The position numbers and the translations under genes are program-made. Below, in pieces: positions 12,640 to 24,513 of a DNA stretch of 64,000 bases (the first letter of the stretch is position 1; each line of letters starts with the position of its first letter). The notes below the pieces were generated by a model. It was not told the origin of the DNA. It did not search any database and saw only the letters and a list, made by a program, of their open reading frames with translations. This DNA is from Bostrychus sinensis (lineage: Eukaryota; Chordata; Actinopteri; Gobiiformes; Eleotridae), in the NCBI GenBank assembly GCA_020698575.1, contig CM036240.1, positions 18,222,211-18,286,210 of the forward strand, read 5' to 3'.

Positions 12640-13279
12640 GTTTGGCCTTCACACCAACTTTTGATAGGTTTTTATACACTCCACTTTTCATACACAAGTT
12701 TGCCCACTTGTTGAGTGCAGATTTATATACACTATGTGGGCACACTAAATGCACTGCCAGGGCCATCATTGTCATTTTACTTGTCTCAGCATTTATATGT
12801 GTACAATGGTCCATAATGCTTGGCTTTATATGTTGTTTACTCACAGTAAAAGAGAAAGTGTCACGGTTGACATTTTTTACTCTCAATATGTGATTCCAGA
12901 AACAAATAACTGATCCAAAATAATGTCTGTGTGCAGTGGGGTTTGAGGCAGTTGAGGTGGAATTGGCTTGTGCTTGAAGTTCAGGCTTTGATGTCCATGC
13001 TAAATGGGACAGGTTCTTTAAGAGAGTGAGGCCACACTTTCTCTCTTTACCAACTACACAATAGGTGCATCAATTTTATGAAAGTTTTTTGGATATTCAA
13101 TAAAACTTGTTTTGTATAGTTATGAACATTACGTTATTCAAATCAACATCAAATAAATAAATGTGTTATTCAGTATTTTGTTAGCCTGAAGTGTGCTGTT
13201 CAAAGTCAATTGGGATTTTGAAGACAAAAATCAGCAAAACATCTTTTTATTAGAATGATAAGTTCACACTGGTAAGATT
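12640..13279. other. Intergenic, genes A to B
   Basis: Holds the gene A promoter and the downstream region of gene B. No additional gene is recognised. Confidence 0.6.
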
Positions 13280-13974
13280 TTACAGCTGTATGACTCTTTT
13301 GATGGAGCCCACAGTGGATTGGAGAGCTCCCCATTCAGTGTGGTGTCGATAGTCACCTTTCTCCAGTAGATACTGGCGACCACTATAGTTGGGATGTTCG
13401 AAAAACACCCAGGACCCTGCCAGGACTTTGCAAGACCGAATCTCATTTCTCAGCCACTGCTCAGGGACAGACTTCATGTTTTCTGTCAGCTCGATATTTT
13501 GACCACCAAAGTTTGGTTGGTTAAACAGCCTCAGTTTGTATGGCCCCTTTGCCTGAAAAACAAGATTAAACATTGAATTATTAAAGATAAACTCTTGAAA
13601 GTGGAAATAAAATGAGCTCTTCCTCTAACTAACATTTTTGATTATCCTGCAGGATCTCACACAGTCGTTGAAGCCCATCCATTTCTGGTAGGCATTATAT
13701 TCTCCTGGGCCGATGATGTACTGGTAGCCCGTGTAGTTGCCACGCTCATACAAGACCCACCAGCCGCCTTCCACTTTCAGTGAGTTGCATCGTCGAATGT
13801 AGCTGTGCAGGTCAGCTGAGTCCCCTTTGCAGTCATAGGACCTGCCTTTGAAGTCCTTATCCTCGTAAAAAACAATCTGTACAAAAAATATTTACAAAAA
13901 TAACATAATATACTGTGTACATAGAGTAAAAAAAGTTTGATTTGAGGGTTGGATGAATTTCTCACCTTCTCCAT
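13280..13974 (-). CDS. Divergent gamma-crystallin (gene B)
   Basis: Predicted 174-aa lens crystallin. Exons are 13,966-13,974 (MEK, not MGK), 13,634-13,876 and 13,280-13,552. The exon 2 donor is GTTAGT. The N-domain reads IVFYEDKDFKGRSYDC and has a double Trp (GGWWVLYERGNY) plus YQKWMGFND. The C-domain has LRLFNQPNFGGQN and WVFFEHPNYSGRQYLLEKG and ends IKRVIQL. It lacks the Met-rich segments of the central genes, so it belongs to another gamma class (possibly a gammaMX or gammaS relative). A TATA-like box on the minus strand lies near 14,010-14,017, which implies a very short leader. Confidence 0.88.
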
Positions 13975-14943
13975 GTCGAGAGTTATAAACGCCAGGCAAA
14001 CGCAGTACTCTTTATATGAGGTGAGACAATGCTACCAAATGCATGGTTAGCAGCACATGCAACTGTTATTACAGTTCAAATGTTTATCTAGATTTTCCCT
14101 TTTGTTCTTACTCACTCTATGGCTTTTCAGGAAACAATAGTTGCTTCATAGTGCCAAGTTTCTCAGCTGTAGCCAATTTCCAGTACTGACGCATGATGTG
14201 AAAAACACAATAAAATTTTAATAATCATTTAAACATCAATAAAAATCCCCTCTTGAAACCTATGCAGATTATTTCTAGCACAGTATTGCATATAGTGCAT
14301 TACTCTTGTCTTTGCAATTTAGAAAATCATGTATCATATTTAAAATACAAAATAAAAGTATTTTAAAAAGTTGTCTATCAAAACCCAAACAAAAATGTCT
14401 TCAACTCTACAAAACGCACGCAGATGACTTCTTTTTACCTATAAATGTACTGTGTACCAAAAATTAAAATATGTTGTATCTTTATATTTTTAATAGTCTA
14501 CTTAAACACATTTTATATAGAAAAAATGTCAGAATAACAGTACTGACTTGTACATTATTTTATTCCTTTAATAAGTCTAATAAGCCATATTATGCTATAT
14601 AGCCATCCATTATGTGATAAAGCTCAAGTACAAGTTCAAATTCTTATTGTTTTTAATTAATATGGCCACTGGTGTATTATACTGCATTTAAACAACTAGA
14701 CCAGATATTTTGACTAAACATAGAAAGTATATTGTCCATATAGCACAATATATAAAGAATAAATACTTTCACCTAAACACAAAAAAACAAACAGATCATT
14801 GTTAAGGTCAAAATACTTTATTTAAGTGGTCCACAGAGTCCCAATGGAAAAGGGGGGCAAAAGTGTTCTTAGGCTGGCAATTGTCTGGACCAAAAATCTT
14901 TACTAATGCATTACCGAGGAACCTGCTTTTGACAAGGGTTAGC
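13975..14943. other. Intergenic, genes B to C
   Basis: About 970 bp of AT-rich DNA. It contains the proximal promoter of gene B at its left end; no crystallin exon remnant or other gene is seen. Confidence 0.6.
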
Positions 14944-15780
14944 CTAAAGCTCTGTGACCATGCGGATGGATCCAGCAGTGGGGGAGGATGCCCCCCAGTC
15001 CGTGTAGCTGTGGTACTTTCCTTGGTCAAGGAAGTACTGCTGCCCATGGTAGTCTGGCTTCTCAAAGAGGACCCAGGCACCATCCATCACTACACAGGAG
15101 TGGAACTCACAAAACTTGAAAGCATCTAAAACTGATGGGCAATCTTCATCGCACACTGCCGCCTGCCCCTCAAAGTCCTGTTTGTTGTAAAAGCTGATCT
15201 TCCATGATTTTCCATAGACCTAAATGAGTCACAAATATAAGATGTCAGTAAGCTATAGTGGAGCGGCCGGGGTATGTATTATTGTTTGTTTTCTGGTCTG
15301 TGTGTATGTTTAATGACTAAGAAATGTGACAGAGTTTATGGTGAAGAACTGTCCACCCTAAAACTGTTTTCCATGTTTTGGTGGTTAAGTTCTGTATTGG
15401 TACTTGTCTTACATTTTGGATTGAGCGGCAAGAGTTAATGCTGTCATTGAATCCCAGCCACTGCTGATGCTCAGGGTACTCTCCGGGACTCAGGACGTAT
15501 TGGTAGCCTCCATAGTTGGGCCGCTCGTACAGAACCCAGCAGCCACTCTCCACTTTAACAGAGTTGCAGCTGTTGAGGTAGGAGCGCAGGTCTGGGCAGT
15601 CAGTGCTACACTCATAGCTCTGTCCCTCGAAATTTTTATCCTCAAAGAACACAATCTGAAAGAAACAAACACATGTAAATATGTGGTTATATTTGAAGTA
15701 TTTGTAAAATTGCTTATTACTTTAAGAAGTACTGAAGTGTAAGGGTGATAGCAAAGTGCAAGGTCCCTTACCTTCCCCAT
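14944..15780 (-). CDS. Divergent gamma-crystallin (gene C)
   Basis: Predicted 175 aa, from exons 15,772-15,780 (MGK), 15,413-15,655 and 14,944-15,219. The N-domain is conventional (IVFFEDKNFEGQSYEC, GCWVLYERPNYGGYQYVL, QQWLGFNDS). The C-domain is unusual: its first strand reads WKISFYNKQDFEGQ where most paralogs have RIYER-NF, and exon 3 starts VYGKS rather than HRG or YRG. It continues CDEDCPSVLDAFKF and VVMDGAWVLFEKPDYHGQQYFLDQG. A TATA-like box (GATATAAACC on the minus strand) lies at 15,826-15,835. Function is presumably structural; the altered first key of domain 2 suggests relaxed or changed packing. Confidence 0.87.
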
Positions 15781-16670
15781 GTTAATGATGTTGCTTGCCT
15801 CCTAGCCAGCTGCAGTTGAGTTGTGGTTTATATCGAAATGCAGAATGTGCAGACGAGGGAAAGCCATTGTTAACTAAGTAAGCCCCATTTACATATCAAC
15901 AAAATGGTTTATTCAAGTTTGATTTCTCTTTGATACAAATATTCAGACCTTGTATAAAAAAATGACACAAGTCGAACAAGCTAAAAATGCTTTTATGAAA
16001 ACAGATAAGTTGTGAGCTCTGAATAACAATTTGAGAGTTGTTTTCACAATATCTTACATAATTTGTCTTAATAAATGTAATTAATAAATGTATCCTGCCA
16101 GCACTTTTAATATGCAAGTATAAGTCAGCTGCTGAAATACCATTTTAATAGTAGAAGCTAATGTAGGGGGCAGCATTTAATGGGAAAGTCATAAAAAATA
16201 AGCACTAACTTATACTATTACCATAATTGTGATAAGTAATGCACAGTGGTTTCAGTTCAGATGTGTAAGATCAAAATAACCTACACCAGGGCATTACATA
16301 TACTAAATTAAGAAGAATTTACACAAAATTGGTTTTATTCACACTTGAAATATTGAGCATTTACACAAAACGGCTTACTTAGACCAACTGCTGCATTAAA
16401 GCAAACATTTATACTTAACTGTAACAATCACTCTCTATTCTAGAAGTAAACACTACATTTATACATACAACAGACATTATGAACAAAGATTACGGTAATC
16501 TTTGTCTGGTCATTTTCATCTGAGAATTAGGGCTACTGAAAGATTAGTTCTCCTCAGCTCTCTCGCTCTCTCTTTGCTTGTGTCTTCCGTTTATTTCCCT
16601 GCCCTTTGCTCTGGATCATGATGGCACAAATGAAATTAACTGCAATCGCAGAGCTGCTTATTCATCAACT
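15781..16670. other. Intergenic, divergent promoters of genes C and D
   Basis: The two flanking genes point away from each other, so this ~900-bp AT-rich stretch holds both promoters. No other gene is recognised. A CT-rich run, CTCAGCTCTCTCGCTCTCTC, lies near 16,553-16,572. Confidence 0.55.
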
Positions 16671-16679
16671 TCCAGATCA

Positions 16680-16723
16680 TTTGAATGACAAAACCACATT
16701 GGAGCGTGTATAAAGTATAAAAG
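16680..16723 (+). promoter_or_regulatory. Gene D promoter: TTTGAATGACAA element and tandem TATA
   Basis: TTTGAATGACAA lies at 16,680-16,691 and two overlapping TATA boxes (TATAAAG, TATAAAAG) at 16,709-16,723. The start codon is about 70 bp downstream, as expected for a short crystallin leader. The same 12-mer occurs upstream of five minus-strand crystallin genes. Confidence 0.6.
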
Positions 16724-16780
16724 CCTCCTGGCAGCCACAAGTTGTTGGACACATTCCCACAAACACGCATCACATCAAAC

Positions 16781-17522
16781 ATGGGCAAGGTAATGTACAC
16801 ACAGTTAGAATTCAGAACATGAACAAACTGTTCACTAAAAAAAAAATCCCTAAATATTACATTTTTCTTTTTGCAGATCATTTTCTACGAGGATAAGAAC
16901 TTCCAGGGTCGCTCTTATGAGTGCATGAGTGACTGTGCTGACATGTCCTCCTACCTGAGCAGGTGTAATTCCTGTAGGGTGGAGAGTGGCTGCTTCATGG
17001 TCTACGACCGCCCTAACTACACAGGAAACCAATATTTCCTAAGGAGGGGCGAGTACTCCGACTATAACTCTTTTGGCATGAGTGGCTCCATCCGATCCTG
17101 CCGCCTGATTCCTCAGGTAAATGTCCCATTTACTAGAATGGCTAAAACTGACATTTAAGTGCTTTTCATTTATTATGTCCACTCACTATTGTACAACAAA
17201 GTACAAAGGCTGAAAAAGGCTGAACCATCTGCTTAATCAACTACAGCACAGAGGCGCTTACCGGCTGAGGATCTATGAGAGGGAGAACTTCCAAGGCCAA
17301 AATTTTGAGCTGCTGGACGACTGCAACAACATCATGGATCGTTACCGTATGCCCGACTGCCAGTCTTGTACCGTGATGGACGGCCACTGGCTGATGTACG
17401 AACAGCCCCACTACAGAGGCAGGATGATGTACCTGAGGCCTGGAGAGTACAGGAGCATGAGAGACGTGGGATCCAGCGGCATGAGGATCAGCTCTGTCAG
17501 GCGCATCATGGATTCCTGTTAA
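16781..17522 (+). CDS. crygm2d: GammaM2-type crystallin (gene D)
   Basis: Predicted 174 aa. Exons are 16,781-16,789 (MGK), 16,877-17,116 and 17,247-17,522. Exon 2 has ECMSDCADMSSYLSRCNSC and VESGCFMVYDRPNYTGNQ with no Trp. It is one codon shorter than most paralogs and ends SFGMSGSIRSC rather than MMGM..C. Exon 3 has YRLRIYERENFQGQNFELLDD, MDRYRMPDCQSC and VMDGHWLMYEQPHYRG. It is the first gene of the plus-strand block but carries the promoter element of the minus-strand block rather than the MAF/SOX module of its neighbours. The family match to fish gammaM2 is strong; the paralog number is not assignable. Confidence 0.93.
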
Positions 17523-19025
17523 AGCACCACTTTTTGAACCATGTGTTGACAAATAAAAGTACTTGAAACTGAACTCTGTGTTATGGTATATTATAGATTG
17601 AAAATATTATACATATATATATTTTAGATAGGTGGCATATAAGTGGTGTGACAACAAAATATAAATTGTAACTTTGTAACAAAAATACGAACACTAGATA
17701 ATGCTGATACACTGTAAGGCTTTAGTCAGAACAAAAAACATTCCCGCTTGAAGACAAACAACTGTAGAAAATATGCTTTTCCACAGCAAAACATTATAAA
17801 AATAAGTTTGAGCACTTCATTAAAAAGTTATGCTTCATCCATAATGCCAAAAATAAGTAAAAAATGTAGATAATTTTCCATTATTTTGAATCAATATGCT
17901 CCAAAGTATGAAGATAAAAACCTTTATAGTTTTGCAGTAAATGGTAAATAAAAAGGTCACAATTTTTCTTGTGCTTTTCTACCTCCCTGGGCAGTCAGAG
18001 CATTTTATATCAAGGAATCATTCTCGCATTCACACGCCAGTGTACGCAGACCCTGGAGTCAAGTAGGACTAAGCGTCTTGCCCAAGGACACAACAGTGTG
18101 CAATGCCAGTGGGGGAAGGGGGGGGGTCAAACCACCAACCTTCGGGTTAGTGGGCGAAAGTCTCTACCAACTAAGCCACCCCCAGAAGCCCATTTGGAAA
18201 GAAAAAGCAATATCCTACCTTTAGAAGTCACATTGTATGAGCCAGCTTCTTAGGCAGCCAGTCTGTGAAGAGACAATAATATGACAACTTATGCACATTA
18301 CAAAAATGGAATAATATAATTTACCTGAGGGGAGGGAAATGGAAATTATACTGCAATCATACACCAGAGGGTAATCAAAAGTGGCCCTGAGGCCTTGAGA
18401 TTGTCATTGCAAACACAAAAATACACAATTTTGTTGCTTAATGCTCAGTGAATAAATTATATAAACTTAACATTTAGTTAACATAAATTTACTCTTATTG
18501 CTTTTAAGTACATTTTTAAGCTATGCATATTTAAACAAAACTCTCCTATCCCATTCTACAGAAACCCCCTAAAAGACAAGATAATTCATCTGAAGCGGTT
18601 ATTCCCTCTCAATAAATAAACGGCAAATAAACGCTACAGTTTTTATTGCAAGTTTGTTTCTGTGCATTACTGAACAGACAGATGGATCAAACGACACAGT
18701 AATCTTGTCAATATTATCTGGCATATTGTAAAAATGTTTCCAAAGTAATCTCAAATGCAAATGCACTTCAATACTCAAATAGTGGTGGTTAATTGTTCTA
18801 GTAGTGATTTTATTAAATATAAAAGTCTGTATAAGCCAGTGACACAGACTGCAGTGCAAAAGGACAATGGGCCCTAGCTGATACATTTAGTGCTCACTCT
18901 GGGCTATCATCCACCTGTTCCCCATAGGAGAGCTGCAGCACTTGGCACTGCACCAGATGCATACAGGCTGGAATAATAACCATTTACAGACCGATTAACA
19001 CACATTATAGCCCCGTATGTTATGC
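17523..19025. other. Intergenic, genes D to E
   Basis: AT-rich DNA holding one SINE copy (17,940-18,184). An open frame of 95 codons at 18,599-18,886 on the minus strand resembles nothing known. Confidence 0.55.
17940..18184 (-). repeat. tRNA-derived SINE, decayed copy
   Basis: Matches the better-preserved copy at 35,946-36,182 block by block: AAATGGTAAAT start, CGCAGACCCTGGAGTCAAG, GTCTTGCCCAAGGACACAAC, a B-box region and the CTACCAACTAAGCCACC end. Read on the minus strand it starts with a tRNA-like head. Confidence 0.7.
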
Positions 19026-19089
19026 TGCTGAGTAAGATATTCACACAAAGGCTACATAGATGATTTAGCTATCATGATGGGTATAAAAG
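19026..19089 (+). promoter_or_regulatory. Gene E promoter: MARE-like, SOX-like, TATA
   Basis: TGCTGAGTAAG (19,026), close to the MAF response element TGCTGAGTCAGCA, is followed 19 bp later (start to start) by ACAAAGG (19,045), a good SOX core. TATAAAAG follows at 19,082-19,089. This copy has the best MAF and SOX matches of the six modules found. Confidence 0.65.
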
Positions 19090-19150
19090 TGACTGAGGGT
19101 TTAGGCAGGCCAAAGTATCAGTGCAATCAGGGATACGATTGAGATCTACA

Positions 19151-19905
19151 ATGGGCAGAGTAAGAAATCATTTTTCATTTATTTTATGTATTTTATGAGT
19201 ATTTGTAATACAATAATATAATAATAATTTACATATTCAAAATGTGCCTTTGTTTCAGATAATCTTCTACGAAGACAAGAACTTTCAGGGTCGTTCCTAT
19301 GAGACCAGTAGCGACTGTGCTGAGCTGACCTCCTACTTGAGTCGTTGTAACTCTTGCCGGGTGGAGAGTGGCTGCTTTATGGTCTATGAACGTCCAAACT
19401 ACATGGGGCACCAGATGCTGGTGAGGAGAGGAGAGTACCCTGACAACCAGCGCTTGATGGGAATGAGCATGAGTGACTGCATACGTTCCTGCCGCATGAT
19501 CCCAATGGTATGAATAATGGACGAATCTTTGATGAAAAATTCAGTTTAGAAAACGAGAAGCTATTTTTCATTCTCTGTGGTAAAACATTGGTATTTTCTA
19601 TCTCATTGCTTATCCTTCTACAGCACAGAGGTCCTTTCCGAATGAGGATCTATGAAAGGGAGAACTTCAGTGGTCAGATGAACGAGCTTGTAGACGACTG
19701 CGACTCCATCCAAGACCATTACCGTATGTCCAACTGCCAGTCTGCTCATGTGATGGACGGCCACTGGCTGATGTATGAGCAGCCCCACTACAGAGGCAGG
19801 ATGATGTACCTAAGGCCTGGAGAGTACAAGAGCTTCAGAGAGATGGGAACAAGCCCCATGGACATGAGGATTGGATCCATCCAACGCATCATGGAGTCCT
19901 GCTAG
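19151..19905 (+). CDS. crygm2d: GammaM-type crystallin (gene E)
   Basis: Predicted 179 aa. Exons are 19,151-19,159 (MGR, the only Arg at this position in the array), 19,259-19,507 and 19,624-19,905. Exon 2 reads YETSSDCAELTSYLSRC and VYERPNYMGHQMLVRRGEYPDNQRL. It is two codons longer than usual because of a MGMSMSDC repeat. Exon 3 has GQMNELVDDCDSIQDHYRMSNCQSAHVM and ends RRIMESC-like (QRIMESC). The ETSSDC variant is shared with genes F and K. The N-domain lacks Trp. Confidence 0.92.
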
Positions 19906-20950
19906 ACACAAGAGCCTCAAGACTTGTAATACTTAAAAAATTACAACAATAAATATACTAAACAATATTTAATTTATCTTCTATTTTATCTATCTTTCTA
20001 CATATATTATGATATGGCATATAAGAGGACTGTACAGAGAAGACAATTACACAAAAGTTAAACTGAATTTATAAAATAAAAATAAAAATCTATGAAATTA
20101 CGTAGTTGTTAAGACACATCACTAAATCACTAAAATCTGAAACGGTAATAAACACAAACTGACTTTAGTTGTATAACAAGGTCAAGGCATGTTTTTGGGC
20201 AGCACGGTGGCATTGTGGTTAGCACTCCTGCCCCACAGCAAGAAGGTTCCGGGTTTGATTCCCAAACCACATGGGGCCTTTCTGTGTGGAGTTTCCATGT
20301 ACTCTGTGTGCCTGCGTAGGTTTCCTTTGGGTGCTCTGGTTTCCCCTACCACTAAAAACATGTGCAATACGTCCCCAATGAGGCCAGGGCTCCCCTGTAA
20401 AAGGACTTTTCTGGTTAAATAAAAATAAATACAAACAAAACAACACACTTTTATTGTGTATACAGTATATACCTTAAGTACCTAAAATAAAATTATGGAT
20501 ATGGGTGTATATATTTATACTCTTTTCAGAAAGTTACATGAGTGTTTTGTCATTCTAAGGCATTAAATGGGCTAAAAAGTTAATGATTATTTTGTCACTA
20601 GCAATAAATCATATTTAATCATTTCACTTAGGTTGGCAAAAAATCTGGATAATGACCTCTAACTAAAGGCCGTCAAAAATATGATACACATATTACATGT
20701 TTAATTATTCAAGTTCAAGTTCAAGTTATTTCATTACTCATGATCCTATTAATAAGTCATACTAGTATTAATTTTTCCCCAAATAAATAAATATTCTACT
20801 ATATATACACTGTGTCATACCAGTTGGAAGGTTCCCTTTATTATTATTATTTTTTTATGTGGGGTGGGCAACAATACTGTATACACAACTCTGTGTGGTG
20901 GTAGTGCTAGAGAATAAGCTTTCGACAGGCTGCTCAGTTTTCTATGGCAC
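19906..20950. other. Intergenic, genes E to F
   Basis: Contains a tRNA-derived SINE at 20,197-20,432. The rest is AT-rich and without recognised features. Confidence 0.55.
20197..20432 (+). repeat. tRNA-derived SINE (GGGCAGCACGGTGG type)
   Basis: Starts GGGCAGCACGGTGG, has an A-box-like GTGGTTAGCACTCC and a B-box-like GGGTTTGATTCCC, then the conserved GCCTTTCTGTGTGGAGTTT body, and ends in a TAAATAAAAATAAATAC-like tail. This repeat is widespread in fish. The B-box and tail suggest Pol III transcription and LINE-mediated insertion. Confidence 0.75.
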
Positions 20951-21015
20951 TGCTGGCTCAGGGTTTTGTACAATAGAAGGTCTACCTACCTTTTATACCT
21001 AGAGTAAGTATAAAA
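20951..21015 (+). promoter_or_regulatory. Gene F promoter: MARE-like, SOX-like, TATA
   Basis: TGCTGGCTCAG (20,951-20,961), ACAATAG starting at 20,970 (19 bp from the first motif start) and TATAAAA at 21,009-21,015. The start codon is 77 bp after the TATA box. Confidence 0.6.
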
Positions 21016-21085
21016 GTAACAGTTCACACCACCACCAGGTATACACAGCAACCGCAACTGAGGCCTGAAGAACAAAACTGTGACC

Positions 21086-21828
21086 ATGGGCAAGGTAGGT
21101 ATTACCATCTGCTATATCTAAACAACAGGCAGGTAGTTCTGTATTTTAGTTAGTTTAGTTAGTTTATCTATTAGGAAGTTAGAAAGTTTCAAGTGGTGGT
21201 GTAACATTGGTTTTGTCTTTCAGATTATCTTCTACGAGGACAGGAACTTCCAGGGTCGTTATTATGAGACCAGCAGCGATTGCCCTGAGCTGACCTCCTA
21301 CCTGAGCAGGTGTCACTCCTGCAGGGTGGAGAGTGGCTGCTTCATGGTCTATGACCGTGCCAACTACATGGGAAACCAGTATTTCATGAGGAGGGGAGAG
21401 TACTCTGACTACATGAGCATGATGGGAATGTCTGATTGCATTCGTTCTTGCCGTATGATCCCCATGGTAAACTTAACAGCCCATTCCATTTCTTTTTCCC
21501 TTAGTATTCCTCAATCTGTTTGATTTACACATGTATGTTTACATTACAGTACAGAGGTAACTACAGGATGAGGATCTACGAGAGGGAGAACTTTGGTGGT
21601 CAGATGTACGAGCTGATGGATGACTGTGATAACGTCATGGACCGCTACCGTATGAATGACTGCATGTCCTGCAACGTGATGGACGGCCACTGGCTGATGT
21701 ACGAGCAGCCCCACTACAGAGGCAGGATGATGTACTTTAGGCCTGGAGAGTACAGGAACTTCAGAGAGATGGGCTGGAGTGGCTCAAGGTTCATGAGCAT
21801 GAGGCGTATCATGGATTCCTGGTACTGA
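21086..21828 (+). CDS. crygm2d: GammaM2-type crystallin (gene F)
   Basis: Predicted 176 aa. Exons are 21,086-21,094 (MGK), 21,224-21,466 and 21,550-21,828. The N-domain reads IIFYEDRNFQGRYYETSSDCPELTS in overlapping segments (note RYYETSSDC) and VYDRANYMGNQYFMRRGEYSD; the usual Pro in DRPNY is Ala here. The C-domain carries NFGGQMYELMDDCDNVMDRY, GHWLMYEQPHYRGRMMYF and GWSGSRFMSMRRIMD. It ends DSWY where paralogs have DSCY, so a terminal Cys is replaced by Trp. Met is very abundant in both domains. Confidence 0.94.
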
Positions 21829-23701
21829 ATGTCCACTAAAATCCATGAATGAAAAGAGATATTCATGTATTTTGGCTTTAATTGACTGGTTATTTGGAAG
21901 CTCCCATAACAAAGGAGGAAAAGTGAATAGAAGTAAGAAGAATGTCAAGAATGTGGGTATGAGACCAGACTGTCTTCTTACAAACAAGAACAATATCATC
22001 ATTAATAAATACAATTTTGGTCAAATTTGCAAGCCTGTTATTTATTTATTTTTTAGAAATATAACACAGTAACACAATTTCTATGAAAGCAAGAAAAAAG
22101 TAAAAAAGTTAGTTCATTGCATTCCAATGACAATCAGCTATTTGAAACTTATAACTACAATTTTCAGCCACACAATGCAGTAGCTCAAATGAGCAATACA
22201 ATCATAGTACATAGTAGTTCTAATATTAGCAAACAAGCCATCTGTCCACCCTATTATAGCACAAAGTATGTTCTAATGCATTGTATTTGCCATCCTGTTA
22301 ACAAATGCCATTAAATGGACATCAAGACCAATTCATGCTATTACATAACCAAATCCAGCGGAAAATACATAGCAAGACCTTTTATGGAGGCTATACTTCA
22401 GGCAAAGTTACTCCAGTTTAAACAAGTGTTAGGAACAAAAAAGGGAATATGAATACTTACAACTTTCTATAATATGCTGTACTTGGACAGGTTCCAAATA
22501 CATTGTATTATTTAAACATGTGCAGCCAACAAATTAAATTCAATAATTGTTGCTAAATGTTAACCCTAACCACTCTAAATAATCCACAGATTTTTCTCTT
22601 GGAATTCACAGATGTGTCTTTTGGGGATTAATAAAGATTAAGACATTAAATCAAATATAATCTTTTTGTGATTTACTGTATTTTTCTACAATATATTTCC
22701 TTATTTCACATTTTAATAAAACATTGGCTTGTGAATATACAATGTATTTATGTCTTGAGCTGCGTTGGTTATTTCTTGAGTGTTCATCCCACTTTCACAA
22801 TTCATGTGTTTGCTGTTACTACATCACTTATTTTTGTACAATGTGAACTATGATAGTCTTAGCAAATGCAATTGTGAAAGTGTGTGTGTGTCTTATTTAT
22901 TTATTATTATTATCATTATTGTTGTTGTTATTGATGATTTTAGACACTGTAAACATTTATTTATTTTATTAAAAACTAGAAAAACATCTTTGTTGCAGTT
23001 TCTTCATTTTTTGTTGTTAGCAGATATTTTCAAAGCATGATTATTAAAGAAGCGCGATTAGAAACCTGACCAAAAAAGTTGTAATACAACTGTAACAACC
23101 ACCTTCAACATGACTACAAGATGTGCACATTATACAGGGCTTAATTTGAAAGAGGTCCAAACTGGGACCAGGTTCTATTTGACAGGATCATCCATCTTTT
23201 TATGTCTTATTTATTAATTTACTTTTTAACAGAACTTACAAAAATAAATAAAATAAAAGCAAAAACTAAATAGAGCCAATATGAAGGCTTCATAGCAATA
23301 AGTATTCCCTGACTTTTTCTTTTTGATCAGTGTTGAGGGAACAAGCCCAAAAAAATCCTGTGTTCCCCTACATCTGGCTTTATAAATTAAGCACTACCAA
23401 CTAAAAGCTTTGGTTATTAGACAGCACCAAAAAGGTCTGTTTGGTTGCACTGCAAACAAATCAAATAATTTCTTTAAAATTTTGGATCTTTTTGCTGGTT
23501 ACATCAAGTCAAAATTAGTTATCTGTCATCTTTGCTTGCATACTTTTTGCCATTATGTTATGTCTATTGACCTTATTCTGTATACAGTAAATTACTATTG
23601 CTTTAAAGAATACAATACTAAACCATTAGCTAAAGGAATATTCTGTTTAGCGACTGATCCGTTTGGTATATGAGTAAGCAACTGTATAGGCTTTACTAGG
23701 T
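21829..23701. other. Intergenic, genes F to G
   Basis: About 1.9 kb of AT-rich DNA with a short TG/ATT low-complexity tract at about 22,876-22,935. Overlapping hydrophobic open frames around 22,668-23,040 are explained by T-rich sequence. No gene is recognised. Confidence 0.55.
22876..22935 (+). repeat. Low-complexity TG and TTA/TTG tract
   Basis: GTGTGTGTGTGTC is followed by TTATTTATTTATTATTATTA and a GTTGTTGTTATTG run. An ordinary microsatellite. Confidence 0.7.
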
Positions 23702-23762
23702 TGCTGGGTCAGGACTTTAAATAATGGTGAGGCACAGTCATTGTGTCTGCCCAGGTATAAAT
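23702..23762 (+). promoter_or_regulatory. Gene G promoter: MARE-like, SOX-like, TATA
   Basis: TGCTGGGTCAG (23,702-23,712), then ATAATGG starting at 23,721 (again 19 bp start to start; the SOX core has C to T at its second base), then TATAAAT at 23,756-23,762. Confidence 0.55.
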
Positions 23763-23833
23763 GTAGCATGTTCTGAAAGGGATGTTATCAGTTCAACACA
23801 GTTCTCTGAAAGACCTGTAAAACCACCATCAAC

Positions 23834-24513
23834 ATGGGCAAGGTAGGAATTTGTGAAATGTGATAATAGATACATAATAGATGATACACAAATAAATAAC
23901 AAAAAACTCTTTCAGATCATCTTCTACGAGGACAGGAACTTCCAGGGTCGCTCCTATGAGTGTATGAGCGACTGTGCTGACATGTCCTCCTACCTGAGCA
24001 GGTGTCACTCCTGCAGGGTGGAGAGTGGCTGCTTCATGGTCTATGACCGTCCCAACTACATGGGAAACCAGTATTTCATGAGGAGGGGCGAGTATGCTGA
24101 CTACATGAGCATGATGGGAATGAGCAGTGGTATTAGGTCTTGCCGTATGATCCCCATGGTAAGTGTAAAAAATTGCATAAAATATCAAACAAAATTTTTT
24201 TTATCTTATAGTCATTTTATGCTACATTCTCAAACAGTACAGAGGCCAGTTCAGGATGAGGATTTATGAGAGGGAGAACTTCGGTGGTCAGATGTACGAG
24301 CTGATGGACGACTGCGACAGTATCATGGACCGCTACCGTATGAACGACTGCATGTCCTGCCACGTGATGGACGGCCACTGGCTGATGTACGAGCAGCCCC
24401 ACTACAGAGGCAGGATGATGTACTTTAGGCCTGGAGAGTACAGGAGCTTCAGAGACATGGGCTGGAGTGGCTCAAGGTTCATGAGCATGAGGCGCATCAT
24501 GGACATGTGCTAA
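23834..24513 (+). CDS. crygm2d: GammaM2-type crystallin (gene G)
   Basis: Predicted 175 aa. Exons are 23,834-23,842 (MGK), 23,916-24,158 and 24,238-24,513. The N-domain has ECMSDCADMSSYLSRCHSC, VESGCFMVYDRPNYMGNQ and GEYADYMSMMGMSSGIRSC. The GMSSGI segment replaces the GMSDCI or GMRDCI of genes F, H and I, removing one Cys; gene J has the same change. The C-domain has MNDCMSCHVMDGHWLMYEQ and ends RRIMDMC. No Trp is present in the N-domain. Confidence 0.95.

Noticed and set aside
22668..23040. Overlapping hydrophobic open frames
   Set aside because: They result from T-rich and ATT-repeat DNA and would be poly-Ile/Phe chance peptides.
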